Origin: Monocercomonoides exilis
Taxonomy: Eukaryota > Preaxostyla > Oxymonadida > Polymastigidae
NCBI GenBank assembly: GCA_001643675.2
Contig: LSRY02000002.1
Coordinates: forward strand, 1,963,501 to 2,027,500
Direction: 5' to 3'
Length of the DNA stretch: 64,000 nucleotides
In this document: positions 1-10,169 of the stretch, in pieces
How the letters are laid out: each line of letters begins with the position of its first letter
How positions within the stretch are numbered: the first letter of the stretch is position 1
Notes under the pieces: generated by a model
Database searches by the model: none
Seen by the model: the letters and a program-made list of their open reading frames with translations, nothing else
What the model was told of the DNA's origin: nothing
Program-made: the position numbers and the translations under genes

Positions 1-244
1 GATAAACACAGCAACAATAATCACAAGGTTTAGAAAGAGTTGGAATGGAAACAAACAAAAAAAGAAAAAAATATAATCAAAAAATATGCTTTTTAGATAA
101 TTTGCGCAGAAACGAAACTTCTTTCACAAAACTATTGATCAAACAACGAGAGATAGAATCATATTAAACATCACAATACATTAGCGAGATTTATAAAAAA
201 ACATTCAAAAACACTTTGAAACAAAAATTTAGAAATACACAACA
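1..244. other. AT-rich spacer, no gene seen
   Basis: This is spacer downstream of the Pumilio gene's 3' end. I see no open frame with coding character on either strand and no RNA gene. Confidence 0.6.
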
Positions 245-250
245 TTTATT
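245..250 (-). terminator. AATAAA poly(A) signal of the Pumilio gene
   Basis: On the minus strand the hexamer AATAAA begins a few bases after the TGA stop at 256-258. It is the canonical poly(A) signal, and it implies a very short 3' UTR. Confidence 0.6.
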
Positions 251-255
251 AAGCT

Positions 256-3200
256 TCATTTCTGTGCCTGGTGCTGCTTCAGCTCCTTCTCCTCGATTTT
301 GGTGAGCTTCAGGAGGATCTTCTTCCCAAAGGAGTTCCCACGGACAACTGTCTCGCGGCTTCTCACGATGTGCAGGATCCTCCCCAAGTCGCCTTGCCCA
401 CACACATTCAGCAGCTGCTGCAGGACGTAGTTGCCGTACGGGTCGCACATCAGAAACAGGAGCCGCCAGCCTTCGCCTGTCTCCTTTGCGCGGTCGGTCT
501 CTTCGTCGTCGCTCGGCGGGAGGTCAGACAGCAGCAGGCTGATGATGCTGCTCCGGTGGTGCGCATCACACGAAAGCAGCAGCTTCTCCATCGCATTCGA
601 CGCAAACTTGTGGACAGACAAGGAAAAGAACGTGGGCACAAACTGAGAGAAGAAGAGATCTTTGATGACGTGTGAGCTACAAGGAAATAAATAGATGAAA
701 AAATAATATATTGATTTGATTGAAAAGTTAAATAACAAAAGTTTTCAAATAAATATGAAACAATATTTATTCTATAAAAAAGCTGAAAAAATAAAAATGA
801 CAAACGGATCAATTCTGTTCCAATCCAACAGCATGATGTCCTGAATGAGGTAGTTCGCAAACGAGTCCCTCACAAGATCCAGCCCCAGATTCTTCAGCAC
901 AACACCCAGCGCCAGTGCGATCTTCAGCCTCGGCACAGCCACCGACAGCGCTTTTTGCACAAAGGAGCACAAATGCCTGCTTCCCATGAAGTCTCTGAGA
1001 CAGTCAACGATCTCTTCAACCACAAATGAACGAGAAGAGCAGCCACAGTTGCATGTGCAGCTGGTGTGGTACATCACATCCCTCTGCACAATCGGCGGAG
1101 CCTCTCCATTCAGCATCTGCTTCACAGACTCAATCAGCCGCCCTTCGTCGTCTGCGCACCGACACAGGGAACACGCCGGAGCTGCAACGATCTTCAGCAG
1201 ACAGTGCATTCCGAACTGGTCTCTTGCAATAGCCACCACATTCCCTTTTACCCCGTTCTCCACCTGCTCCCACCCTTCTGTCGTCTGCAGCACATCCATC
1301 AGCCGCTGCACCACACGCGTACCAAACGCATTCACTGCGATTTCCGAAAAGACAGGCGACAGAAGCGCTGCCAGCCTTTCTCTCTGCGCTGTGTTCGACC
1401 ACTGCAGCATCCTCTGCACAGTGTAGTTGCCAAACTGGTCGCAGCACAGCCACCCGATGAAAGGAGCTGTCGCCTCAATCACCAAAGACACTGTGTGTGT
1501 CAGGAGCGGCGAGTGGTGCTCAGAAGTGGAAGGGTCTTCAGCCGGCCACGTGTCGTGCTTGTCTCTTTCTCTCTCCCAGTGGCGCTGTTCTTCACACACC
1601 TTGCCGTCTCCTCTCTGCCGCAGAGTCTCTTCGTCCTGTGCGCTCATCTTCCAGTTGTGCCCTTTCTCGTTGTGGAAGCTCCACTCTCCACACAGCTCAA
1701 TCGCCCGCTGCACAAAGCGGTTGCCGTCTTGTGTCGACAGAAGCGCTCCGATCTGCGGCAGAACAGCCGAAAGCGACGAGAAAGGCGATTCTACACTGAC
1801 ATCAGTCTCCATCCGAAGGGAGTTAAACCGGCGCGTCGATGAAGACAAGTGTGAAGCAGACGAGGAGACAGACGCAGACAAAGGTACAGAAGGAGATGGG
1901 GAAGGCGCGGGGGATGCTCTGGATGAATTGCGCGTGTGGAATGAGGGATGGCTGAGAGAGGAAGGATTGGTTCCATTTTGAGGTGTGTGGTTGGAGGAAG
2001 ACGGGACAGCGCTGTTTGAGTGATGTGCAGATGGCATTGAAGACATGGCGTATTTTGGGCTAGGATCAGGCAAGATGGGCTGATAGCTGTATGGAGAAGG
2101 CCCAGGATAACTTGTACCAGTTGAATAGACTGAGTTCATGTTCTGTATTTGTGGCTGGGGCATTGGCTGTTGATACAAAGGCAGGTCAGGCTGCAGACGA
2201 GTGAGGGAGTCTCTCATCTCAGCAGAAGTGGCAATGCTCTTTGGAGGAATGAGAGGCGGCTGTATGCGACTGACTGAGCCAGCAGGAGAAGGCGAAGGAG
2301 ACGGAGAAGCAGAGGAATAAGGGCGGGGTGGATTGGGAGGTGCACCAGAAGGAGGCATCGGAGGAGGAGGGAGGAGAGGAGGATAGCGAGACGCCATGTT
2401 CTGCTGAGGGAAGTACGGCTGGAGCATTGAGAGAGAAGGAGGATCAGCAGAAGAGGACGGAATAGAGGGAGAATATTGATTGGATGCTGGTGGAAAGAGC
2501 TTCGAAGGCATTTGGGAAGAGGAAAGAGGAGCATAATACTGTCCTTTAGAAGAAGAAGAAGAAGCAGCCATTGAAGAGCCATCTTGTGAAAAACCCATTC
2601 GATTTGGGGGAATCTGAAGTGCCATCGGGTCATCTTTGTAAGTTGGCAGGGAGATGTCTGGAGGAATAGCCATGTTTGATCCATATGGCTGGATTGGATT
2701 GAAGTTGCCTATGGAATACGATGAGGAAGGGAGAATTGGTTGGTTCTGTGTGGATGTGTCGAATTCGAATTGAGACATTGCCTTTGGATTGGGATAGAGA
2801 TTGTATTTGGAGGGGCCTTCAGGATAAGTGGATGAGGAGGACGGTGAAGAAGAAGGTGAGGACGATGAAGATGATGAAGAAGCTGATGTTGATGACATCC
2901 CAGTTGCTGACTGAGCAGAAGGAGTCATATACGATGAAGTGTTTGTCGCATAATCACCACCAGCACCAGCACCACCTATAGCATTAGAAGTTGCACTGCC
3001 CATGTTTTCACTCGAAGCATTCATCGAACTCCGCAGGGCGCTTTTTGGTAGCTCATTCATGTTGTTCTTGAGGCTGGCGATGCTCTGAATGAGTGGCGGG
3101 TTCTGACTGCCCATTTGTTTGTTGCCAACAAGAGGGAAAGCAGGATTTGATGAAGGAAACGCAGAGAGCAGAGTGGGAGACGAGCCAGCGCCCTGTGACG

Positions 3201-6200
3201 CCGCAAAGGAGGAGACGATGGATGGATTCTGAGGGGACGTGGCGTCGCTTGAAGGGAGATCAGGTGACTGGTTGAGAAGGCCAGAGCCGATGCCGGGGGC
3301 GTAGGCAGGTGTGTAGGAGGAGAGGGAGCCGACGCTGCTGCGCCTGTCGCGTGTGGGAGAAGAGAAGAAGAACTGCTGCACGGAAGCAGCAGAAAGAGCA
3401 GTGGGTGTTTGATTGAGGGTAGATGGGTTAAGAATGAGAGAGGAGGGGCCTGCGGGCATGGAAGCGGTGGTCTGCATAGGAGATGTGGAGTTGGGGGCGA
3501 TGGAAGTGGAAGAAGAAGAAGAAGAAGATGATGATGAGGAGGAGGAAGAGGAGGATGAAGCAGAAGAGGAGGAAGGAGTTGAAGAAGCAGAAGTGATTGA
3601 GAGACTTCTTGCTCCCAACGAGTTATCAGATGAGAGGAAGAAGGGGATGCTGTATCCCATTGGAGAGAGAGGGGTGGAAGAGCTTGGAGATGAGGCAAAA
3701 GGGAAGAGAGACACGTGATGAGCAGAGGAAGGGAGCCCCGCTGGAGGCAGCTGCTGTGTCTGCTGAGGCTGCACATTCAGCATATTCTGTGTTGCCTGTG
3801 CAGATTGATTGGATTGATTATTCTGAATATTTTGTGAATTTTGAGTGTTTTGATTGTTCTGTACTGTCTGAACATTCTGTGGATGAGCACACAACTGGTG
3901 CATCGATGCTACAATGGGAGAAGGAGTGGGAGAAGGAGATTGAGAGCCAGGCGTATCAGCAGGGGATGTGGACAGTGAAAAAGTGGGTGTGGGGATCTGA
4001 ATGAATGCAGGGCGGCGCAGATCAGGCTTGGCAGAATTGAAAGTATTGTTTGGATTGTTTGGATTGGCTGTATTGTTAGTATTTTGCTGTTGCATGTCGT
4101 GTGTCTGAGTGGAAGAGGAGGAGATGGACAGTGGAGATGGAGAACCAGATGCTGAAGGGGTTACAAAAGCAGTGCCAACAGCCAAGTTCTGCGCAGATTG
4201 CTGAAATTGGGGTGATTTTGACTTGTCTGAATGGATTGCTTGTGCATTTCCTTTGGCTGAAGAGTCAGATGCCATCTGTTGCATTGGATGGATTGAGCTG
4301 AGAAGCATCTTTGGAGAGACAGGATAGACAGACTGGGCAGTGGAGGCAAGGGAAAGAGCAGAAGATTGTGACTGTGCAGAAGAAGAAGAGGAAGAGGAAG
4401 AAGTTGAATTAGAAGAAGAAGAAGATGCTGCTGAAGAAGAAGCAGCAGCAGCTGCAGAAGGAGAAGGAGGAGGAATAGTTGTGAGTGAGTTCAATGAAGA
4501 CAGATTTGTTGGAGTTATCGGAAACTGGCCAGACAACTGCTGAATTTGCTGGTATTGAAGCTGCTGCTGCTGCTGCATTGCAGATGGAGTGATCTGTGCT
4601 GTGGGGGTTGTGGGTGTCTGGGCAGAGAAAGTGGGGTATTGGTAGAATGGGGACAGAGGAGAGTTGAAGGATAACTGGCTCGATGTGAGGTAGAGAGGAG
4701 AATGAAGCGACTGAGGCACAGAAAGGGCTGAGAGATGCTGGTGTCCCAGTGCAGACGCCAGCTGTTGCTGTGTCTGTGTCTGTGTCTGTGTTGGAGTCTG
4801 ACTCTGTGATTGAGATTGTGTTTGTGATTGTGATTGAGACTGTTGTTGTTGCTGCTGCTGCTGTTGTTGCGACTGCTGAAGAGTCTGTTGTGCAGTGCCA
4901 GTGAATGTTCCTGTGGGAGAGTTGAGAGGTGTTGCCCCGGCAGACAGAAGAGATTGCTGGGCGATGTATGGGATGGCGATAGAAAGTGTAGGAAACGGAT
5001 GAGTTGAGGAATTTTGTGCGGCCGGCGGTTGTTGTTCGCCATTCATTGAGATTGAAGAGTGAAGTGGGGATGCAACGTTGACGCCAGATGCTGGTGTGTT
5101 GGCTGCTGTTGATGTAGACAAGTCAGTGGAAGAAGAAGAAGTAGAAGAAGAAGAAGAAGGAGATGCGAACATATTTTGTTGAGCATCGCAACTTGACAGT
5201 GCTGCTGCTGCTACTGTAGATGATGCTAATGATGATGTTGATCCATTTTGTCCTGCGGAATTTGTCAAAGCGGCAGAATTCTGCGAAAAAGATGAAGTGA
5301 AAGGTGCACCTGAAGCACCATTGTGGCTTGCAGGGTCCACAAAATCAGTGTTATTCTCTTCATTTCTCTTGCCCTCACCAACTGAAGTGTGGCCATCAGC
5401 ACTCAAAGAAGCATCTGACTGAGGCTGTTCGCTCTGATGATGCTTACTCGGCAGTGTCTTCGCAGGTGATTGTGTCTGAGAGTCAGGCAATGAGTGCTTC
5501 ACCTGCTTTGACGGGGCAACAGGTGATTGAGAAAGATGGTTGGATTCAGTGACTGCAATAGACGAGTTGTATGACATCGACAGCGACGGTGAGACAGATG
5601 CTGACGACTGATCGCTGCTGGAGTTGTTTGAGTCTGTCTCTTCAGAGAGCGAGTGGGACTCCGACCTCGGACGAGAGTGAGATGGGCTTCGTGAATGAGA
5701 GCGAGAACGAGAGAAAGACGACTGAGTGGCTGTAAGCGACGGCAGGGAAGAGGCACGGGGCTCGCGGGAGAGGGAGACAGAGGGCGACAGGGAAGCTCTA
5801 CTGGACGGGGAGCCAATTGTGTCGGAGGCAGACGAAGAAGCTAAGTCAGATGTGTTGTATGTGCGCGAGGTCTGCCCGCCGCCGTCGGTTGAGGTGCGAC
5901 GATGCGGCACTTTCGTGCCACGTGGCCTGCCTTCGCTGTTTTTGCTGCTGCTACTGCTGCTGCTATTACTGCCACTGCCAGTGCTATCCCCGCTGCATTG
6001 AAGCAGCGCGTCTTCGTTTGCCGAGCTGGAGATTGATTGAGAAGTGTATGGATGATTTGCCATTGAGCTGTCAATTTGCTCATCGTGCAATGAATCGCCT
6101 GCAATTGGCGAGCGTTCCCGTTTCTGATGATGTCTGCTTTTGGGACTGCTTTCCTTCCCTGAAGCATCTGAAGCATATGTGTGCTTCGATGATCCGCCAT

Positions 6201-7124
6201 CTTCTAACATCTTTTGCGAATCCGTCTGCAAGATAGAGCCACGACGCGAAGTACAGTCTGCCATCTTTGGAGAACGAAGAGGCGACTGAGAATGCGCTCT
6301 GATCGAAGAAAAGGATCCGTCTGAGCTTTGACGCCCTCGTGGCTGTGGAGAAATGGATTGTGCTTCACTAGAATGCCATTTCCCTTCTTTTGATTCGTTT
6401 TCATCTGAGGTTGAATCGTTATTATCATTTCTAGTTGAAACTTTTCCACTGCTCTGGACAGACGGCTCAAGAGCCGATTGAGAAAAAGATTTTTTTGACA
6501 TTGCCAATGGTTTGCTCACGGAGCTTGTTTGCTGTTTTAATTGTTCGGCTTCAGTAAATCGAGCCAACAAAGGAGAACATTCAGCAATATCACCTTCTGC
6601 ATCGCCAGGAGAAAGAGGAAATCTAAATGCGAAAGGTGATGTTGGAGTTGACTTAGGATGCTGGCACTGTTCTAATGAGTCCAAATAATTACTTTCTTCA
6701 TTAATTAACTGAGCTTTGTTGACCTCATTAAAGCTTTGTCGATCTGAATGCACATCTCCTGAATAACTGCCTTGAATAAAATTTGAATAACCTTCTTGAA
6801 AAGAGTAATTTGTTTGCTGCGAAAAATCAGAAGGATTATAAGTTTGATTGCTATGAAAATCAGCATTCTCACGGAGTGAATCGCCAGGAGTATGCAAGAC
6901 TGAAGATTTGGGGGAAGACGGTGTTGATGCAGACTTAACTTTATGATGCACTTTTTTTATTGACTGAAAATTTCAATAAAATTGCAAATAGAAAAAAAAT
7001 GCAAATCAATAATTCAACGATTTTATAAAAAGCGTACAGAATGTGAATTCAAAAGAGAAACATCAATTTCAATAGAGGGGTGTTGTTTAAAAGATCCCTT
7101 TCCTTCAATTGAACGCGTGGTCAT
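256..7124 (-). CDS. Giant Pumilio-family RNA-binding protein (three exons)
   Basis: Puf proteins bind 3' UTR motifs and repress or localise mRNA in the cytoplasm. The model joins exon 1 at 7124-7038, exon 2 at 6963-806 and exon 3 at 676-256, with introns of 74 and 129 nt. All phases fit, giving about 2221 residues. Exon 1 is inferred: the long frame has no ATG near its 5' end, but an AG acceptor at 6964-6965 joins in phase to an upstream ATG exon. Residues 30 to about 1750 are low complexity (Ser, Gln, Asn and Pro runs, including an SQ/TQ stretch). The C-terminal ~460 residues hold about eight Puf helical repeats with recognisable five-residue RNA-contact cores: NRFVQ, NYTVQ, TRVVQ, MHCLL, CSFVQ, NYLIQ, NAMEK and NYVLQ. 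Two repeats lie at or across the last intron. Typical Puf proteins have 600-1200 residues, so the disordered N-terminal part is unusually long. Family assignment is firm; the exact start is less so. Confidence 0.9.
4751..4894 (-). repeat. Gln/Ser/Thr-Gln microsatellite inside the Pumilio gene
   Basis: CAG/CAA codons and alternating CA-rich triplets encode a poly-Gln run of ten followed by SQ and TQ dipeptides. The tract lies inside the disordered N-terminal part and is likely to vary in length between strains. Confidence 0.75.
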
Positions 7125-7185
7125 CGAAGGCTTTTCTTCAATAAAAAATAAGAGTAATATTGGGAAGATCTTTTTGGCTTTGTTT
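7125..7185. promoter_or_regulatory. 61-bp divergent spacer between Pumilio and hydrolase starts
   Basis: Only 61 bp separate the proposed ATG of the Pumilio gene (minus, 7124-7122) from the ATG of the hydrolase (plus, 7186). Any promoters must therefore be shared or overlap the 5' ends of the genes. I recognise no TATA box or other named element. Confidence 0.45.
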
Positions 7186-8379
7186 ATGAATATTTTAAAG
7201 ATTCTCGGGGTATTGGCTGTAATAATTTTTGTGTTTTGGTTTATACTTTGGAAAAGGTATCAAGGAAAAGTATTATACATTGGAAAGGACAACATACCTT
7301 TCAATTACTTGGAAAAAAAGAAGCTTCCATGTTCTTATTCTCCTCATTGGAAATTTGGACTAGATCCTATGGTTAATACTGGAGCAGCCTTTTCACAGAA
7401 TAAATCAAAATATAGACCAACCAGAGAAATTTTATATGGAGAAGACGGCGGTGAATTTGGAATTGATTGGTTTGTTGATGATAAACATAATAATTTTGCT
7501 CCTGATGCCCCAATACTGGTGCTTGTGCACGGACTTAGTGGCGGGAGCAGCGAACCTTATTTGCAAAAGCTTGGTCTGAGGACAATGAGAAAGCTTGGAT
7601 GGAGAACTGTTTGCGTTTTATTCCGTGGATGCTGCGGAACCAAACTTACAACACATACAATTTACAATGGAGCATTTACTAGTGATTTGCACGTTGCTTT
7701 ACGCACGATTTCTGACAGATTTCCTAAAGCAAAAATTGCACTTGTTGGATATTCGCTTGGAGCAAACGTAATTGCAAAATATCTTGGAGAGCGCACGAGC
7801 AAACAGAGACCTGCAATCAAATACAAGCACGTTACAGAGAATCAACCAATTCCAAAACAGTTGATATGTGCAGTGTCAATATGCTGCCCGTTTGATCTGG
7901 TAAATTCAGATAAAATATATAACGATAAACTGCAACTGTTTCTTGGAAAGCCTCTCTTAAAGTATCTCGCAAAGCACAGAGATTCAGTAAAGACGATTGA
8001 AGGATTTGAAGAGATGGAAAAGAAATTTAATGAAGCAGGCGATTTTCGGTGTCGTGTATTTGACAACACATTTACATGCAAGTTAAGCGGATATAACACA
8101 GGCCTTGAGTATTACGCAGATGCTTCAAGCGCAAGATACATTGATGGAATCCAAATTCCAACTTTGTTTATTTCAGCGAAAAATGATCCAATTTCACTTT
8201 ATAGTGGGATTCCTCTGAATGAGATCGAAAAGAATAAGATGACAGGAGCGATAATAACTCCTTGTGGCGGACATCTTGGATTCTTTTCCATGTTCGACAC
8301 GGCTAAAACATTAGACGAAGAGATTGTAGTTGAATTTGTCAGTAAAGCTTTTAACTCTGATGAAGAGAAAACAGATTAA
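7186..8379 (+). CDS. ABHD1/ABHD3-like alpha/beta hydrolase, membrane-anchored
   Basis: This is a predicted lipase/esterase of the ABHD1/3 (YheT/EMB8) family. Members act on phospholipids or acyl esters; the substrate here is unknown. The first in-frame ATG (7186) gives 397 residues starting with a hydrophobic segment (about residues 5-23) that fits a single N-terminal membrane anchor. Family landmarks follow: the HGLSGG oxyanion loop (about residue 116), the RGCCGT turn, the nucleophile elbow GYSLGAN with Ser190, Asp334 in a KNDP context, and His363 in GGHLGF, which together form a complete Ser-Asp-His triad. The frame stays open upstream to about 6982 without an ATG, but that stretch overlaps the Pumilio first exon on the other strand, so I treat it as 5' leader. 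The gene has no intron. Class assignment is confident, substrate is not. Confidence 0.88.
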   Translation: MNILKILGVLAVIIFVFWFILWKRYQGKVLYIGKDNIPFNYLEKKKLPCSYSPHWKFGLDPMVNTGAAFSQNKSKYRPTREILYGEDGGEFGIDWFVDDKHNNFAPDAPILVLVHGLSGGSSEPYLQKLGLRTMRKLGWRTVCVLFRGCCGTKLTTHTIYNGAFTSDLHVALRTISDRFPKAKIALVGYSLGANVIAKYLGERTSKQRPAIKYKHVTENQPIPKQLICAVSICCPFDLVNSDKIYNDKLQLFLGKPLLKYLAKHRDSVKTIEGFEEMEKKFNEAGDFRCRVFDNTFTCKLSGYNTGLEYYADASSARYIDGIQIPTLFISAKNDPISLYSGIPLNEIEKNKMTGAIITPCGGHLGFFSMFDTAKTLDEEIVVEFVSKAFNSDEEKTD

Positions 8380-8454
8380 TGTTGAGCGTATTCATTTTTC
8401 TGTTTTTGTAGTAGTTTCATGAATATTCATCATTTTTCCATGACTTAATTGAGG

Positions 8455-8460
8455 AATAAA
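8455..8460 (+). terminator. AATAAA poly(A) signal of the hydrolase gene
   Basis: A canonical hexamer lies about 75 bp after the TAA stop at 8377-8379. Confidence 0.5.
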
Positions 8461-8632
8461 AATGCTTATGCCACTCTTCGCTTTATTTATTTATTTATTC
8501 AAGGATGTTTTTGACTAGGAAGGCATTAAGTGAGATTGAAGGCATTTTTATTGGCTTTTAGATAATTTGATTACTCTTTTTATTTATTTTTTCATGTTTT
8601 GTTGCAATTTTCGCTTGTTATTTTGTGGCATC

Positions 8633-10083
8633 CTATTCACTCGTAATATTCTCTTTAACTTTTTTCGAAGTTGTGTGCGAGCCATCTTTTTCTGTGTAAC
8701 TTATGTTGTAGGTGCAATCCGTCTGTAGCAAACATTCATCTGTTGTGCTGCATTTGGCCACATCTTTTCTTGTTTTCTCAACTCGTTTTTGTTCTTTGTC
8801 TGCTTTTGCGCAGTTTATGTCTTTGCAAATTGCTTCTGCTTCTAAATCGCTTAGTTTCCTTTTGTAAGTATGCGCGCTGTCAATCTCTTCGATCTCCTTT
8901 GAATCTTTTGTTTTCTTTTCTGCTTTTTTCTTCATTTCTCGTTGCATGTTCCACGAAATAATAAGCGCAAGAAACTCCTGAATCCATCTTTTATTTTCAT
9001 TCACATGTTGGACTGCCGAACTGAAATTCTCTGACTTGGAGGTTAGTGTTTTTAGAGAATATGATGAGCTAATTTCTCTCCAATCATCTGGAGGTTCGGG
9101 AGGAAATGGAAAGCATCCTCGCAGCGTGACATGAAACTGAAAAGGGAGTTAATAGAAGATTCACACGTTGAAAATGTGAATCAAAGAATCACAGAAAAAA
9201 AAAAAATAATGAAAGAAAAAGATATAAAACAAATTAACATTTTTTTCTCGTAGCATTAAAAAGATTACATTCATACTCTATCTCTTAATTCTTGCGCCAT
9301 CCATGGATAATCTCCAATTCGCTTTTTTATTTCCTGTGAATTAAGAAAACCCGAAAGTGGCTGTAGAAGTGTTTCATGGTCTCTGCAGAATCCAGGAACT
9401 GTTAAACGATGAATCAGCGATTCTAGTTTAAAAATAACAATGAGAGGAATTGTCGAATCCGTCACTGTACTTTCTGTGCAATGGATATCCTTTGAAAGTT
9501 GCATTTTAAATTGAGATGGAGATTCAGAAGCAATAGTGTATCGACGGCGAGGCGGAAACGGCTCAGGTGGAGCTGATGCAAGAGTTATTCGCTTTCGAAA
9601 CAAATGTTCAGGTTGCTTGATCCTATATTGCCTGTCAGTGCGAGTAATTGACATTTTATCTGAACACTCTTTTGATAAATCTTGTTGAGTCGTATTACGT
9701 GGTTTGCTTCCCGATGAATAATAGAGCTCAGATGAAGTTAATGATAAGTGTGATGGCGCTTTTTGAAAATTTCCTTCACCATCCTCATTCACACTCTTTT
9801 TATTAAAATCACTATTACAAAAAAAACCAGCCAATAGACAATCAAGCTTTAATTTTCCTTCCAATAATGTATTTTTCCCCATCAAAAATTTAGAAAAATT
9901 ACTTCTAAGGTTTATTTGTTCAAACGCAAAATCTAATTCATGTTGAGTTTGAACATAAAGAACATAAACGTTTTTCTCTTCTTTCTTTAATGAAGGCGAA
10001 ACTCCACTTTTTTGTTCTGACATTTTTGATAATACCAATGAAGATAAAGAAAAAGTTTCACGAAGAGAAGGCGTTTTTGACAT
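8633..10083 (-). CDS. Unrecognised two-exon protein
   Basis: I do not recognise this gene. Two frames join in phase 0: exon 1 at 10083-9277 (ATG) and exon 2 at 9136-8633 (TAG), separated by a 140-nt GTATGA...CAG intron, for about 436 residues. Without splicing the first frame stops just inside the intron. The first third has mixed hydrophobic and charged segments, the middle is Ser/Arg-rich, and around the splice there is a Pro-rich patch (FPFPPEPPDDW) next to a predicted helical region rich in Leu and Trp. The C-terminal ~110 residues are Lys/Glu-rich and probably coiled-coil. There is no signal peptide or membrane span. It ends 253 bp from the hydrolase stop (tail to tail) and starts 86 bp from the Ca2+ ATPase start (head to head). 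Confidence 0.65.
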
Positions 10084-10169
10084 TTATTTTTATTTTGCTC
10101 ACCATTATGGTATTGTTTTTATTAGTAATGGTAACAATAAAATAATTGTTTACACTTTTTCCAAGAAAT
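10084..10169. promoter_or_regulatory. 86-bp divergent spacer before the Ca2+ ATPase
   Basis: This AT-rich spacer lies between the ATG of the unrecognised gene (minus) and the ATG of the Ca2+ ATPase (plus). It must hold both promoters or one bidirectional promoter. No named element is visible. Confidence 0.4.

Noticed and set aside
1066-1842. 258-codon plus-strand frame opposite the Puf repeats
   Set aside because: It lies entirely antisense to conserved Puf repeat coding sequence and has no motif of its own.
3057-3776. 239-codon minus-strand frame inside the Pumilio gene
   Set aside because: It is a shadow of the Ser-rich coding frame: its Leu/Pro/Ser composition mirrors TCN/CTN repeats in the true frame.
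6982-7185. N-terminal extension of the hydrolase from 6982
   Set aside because: The frame is open but has no ATG and overlaps the in-phase first exon of the Pumilio gene; the ATG at 7186 gives a normal membrane-anchored family member.
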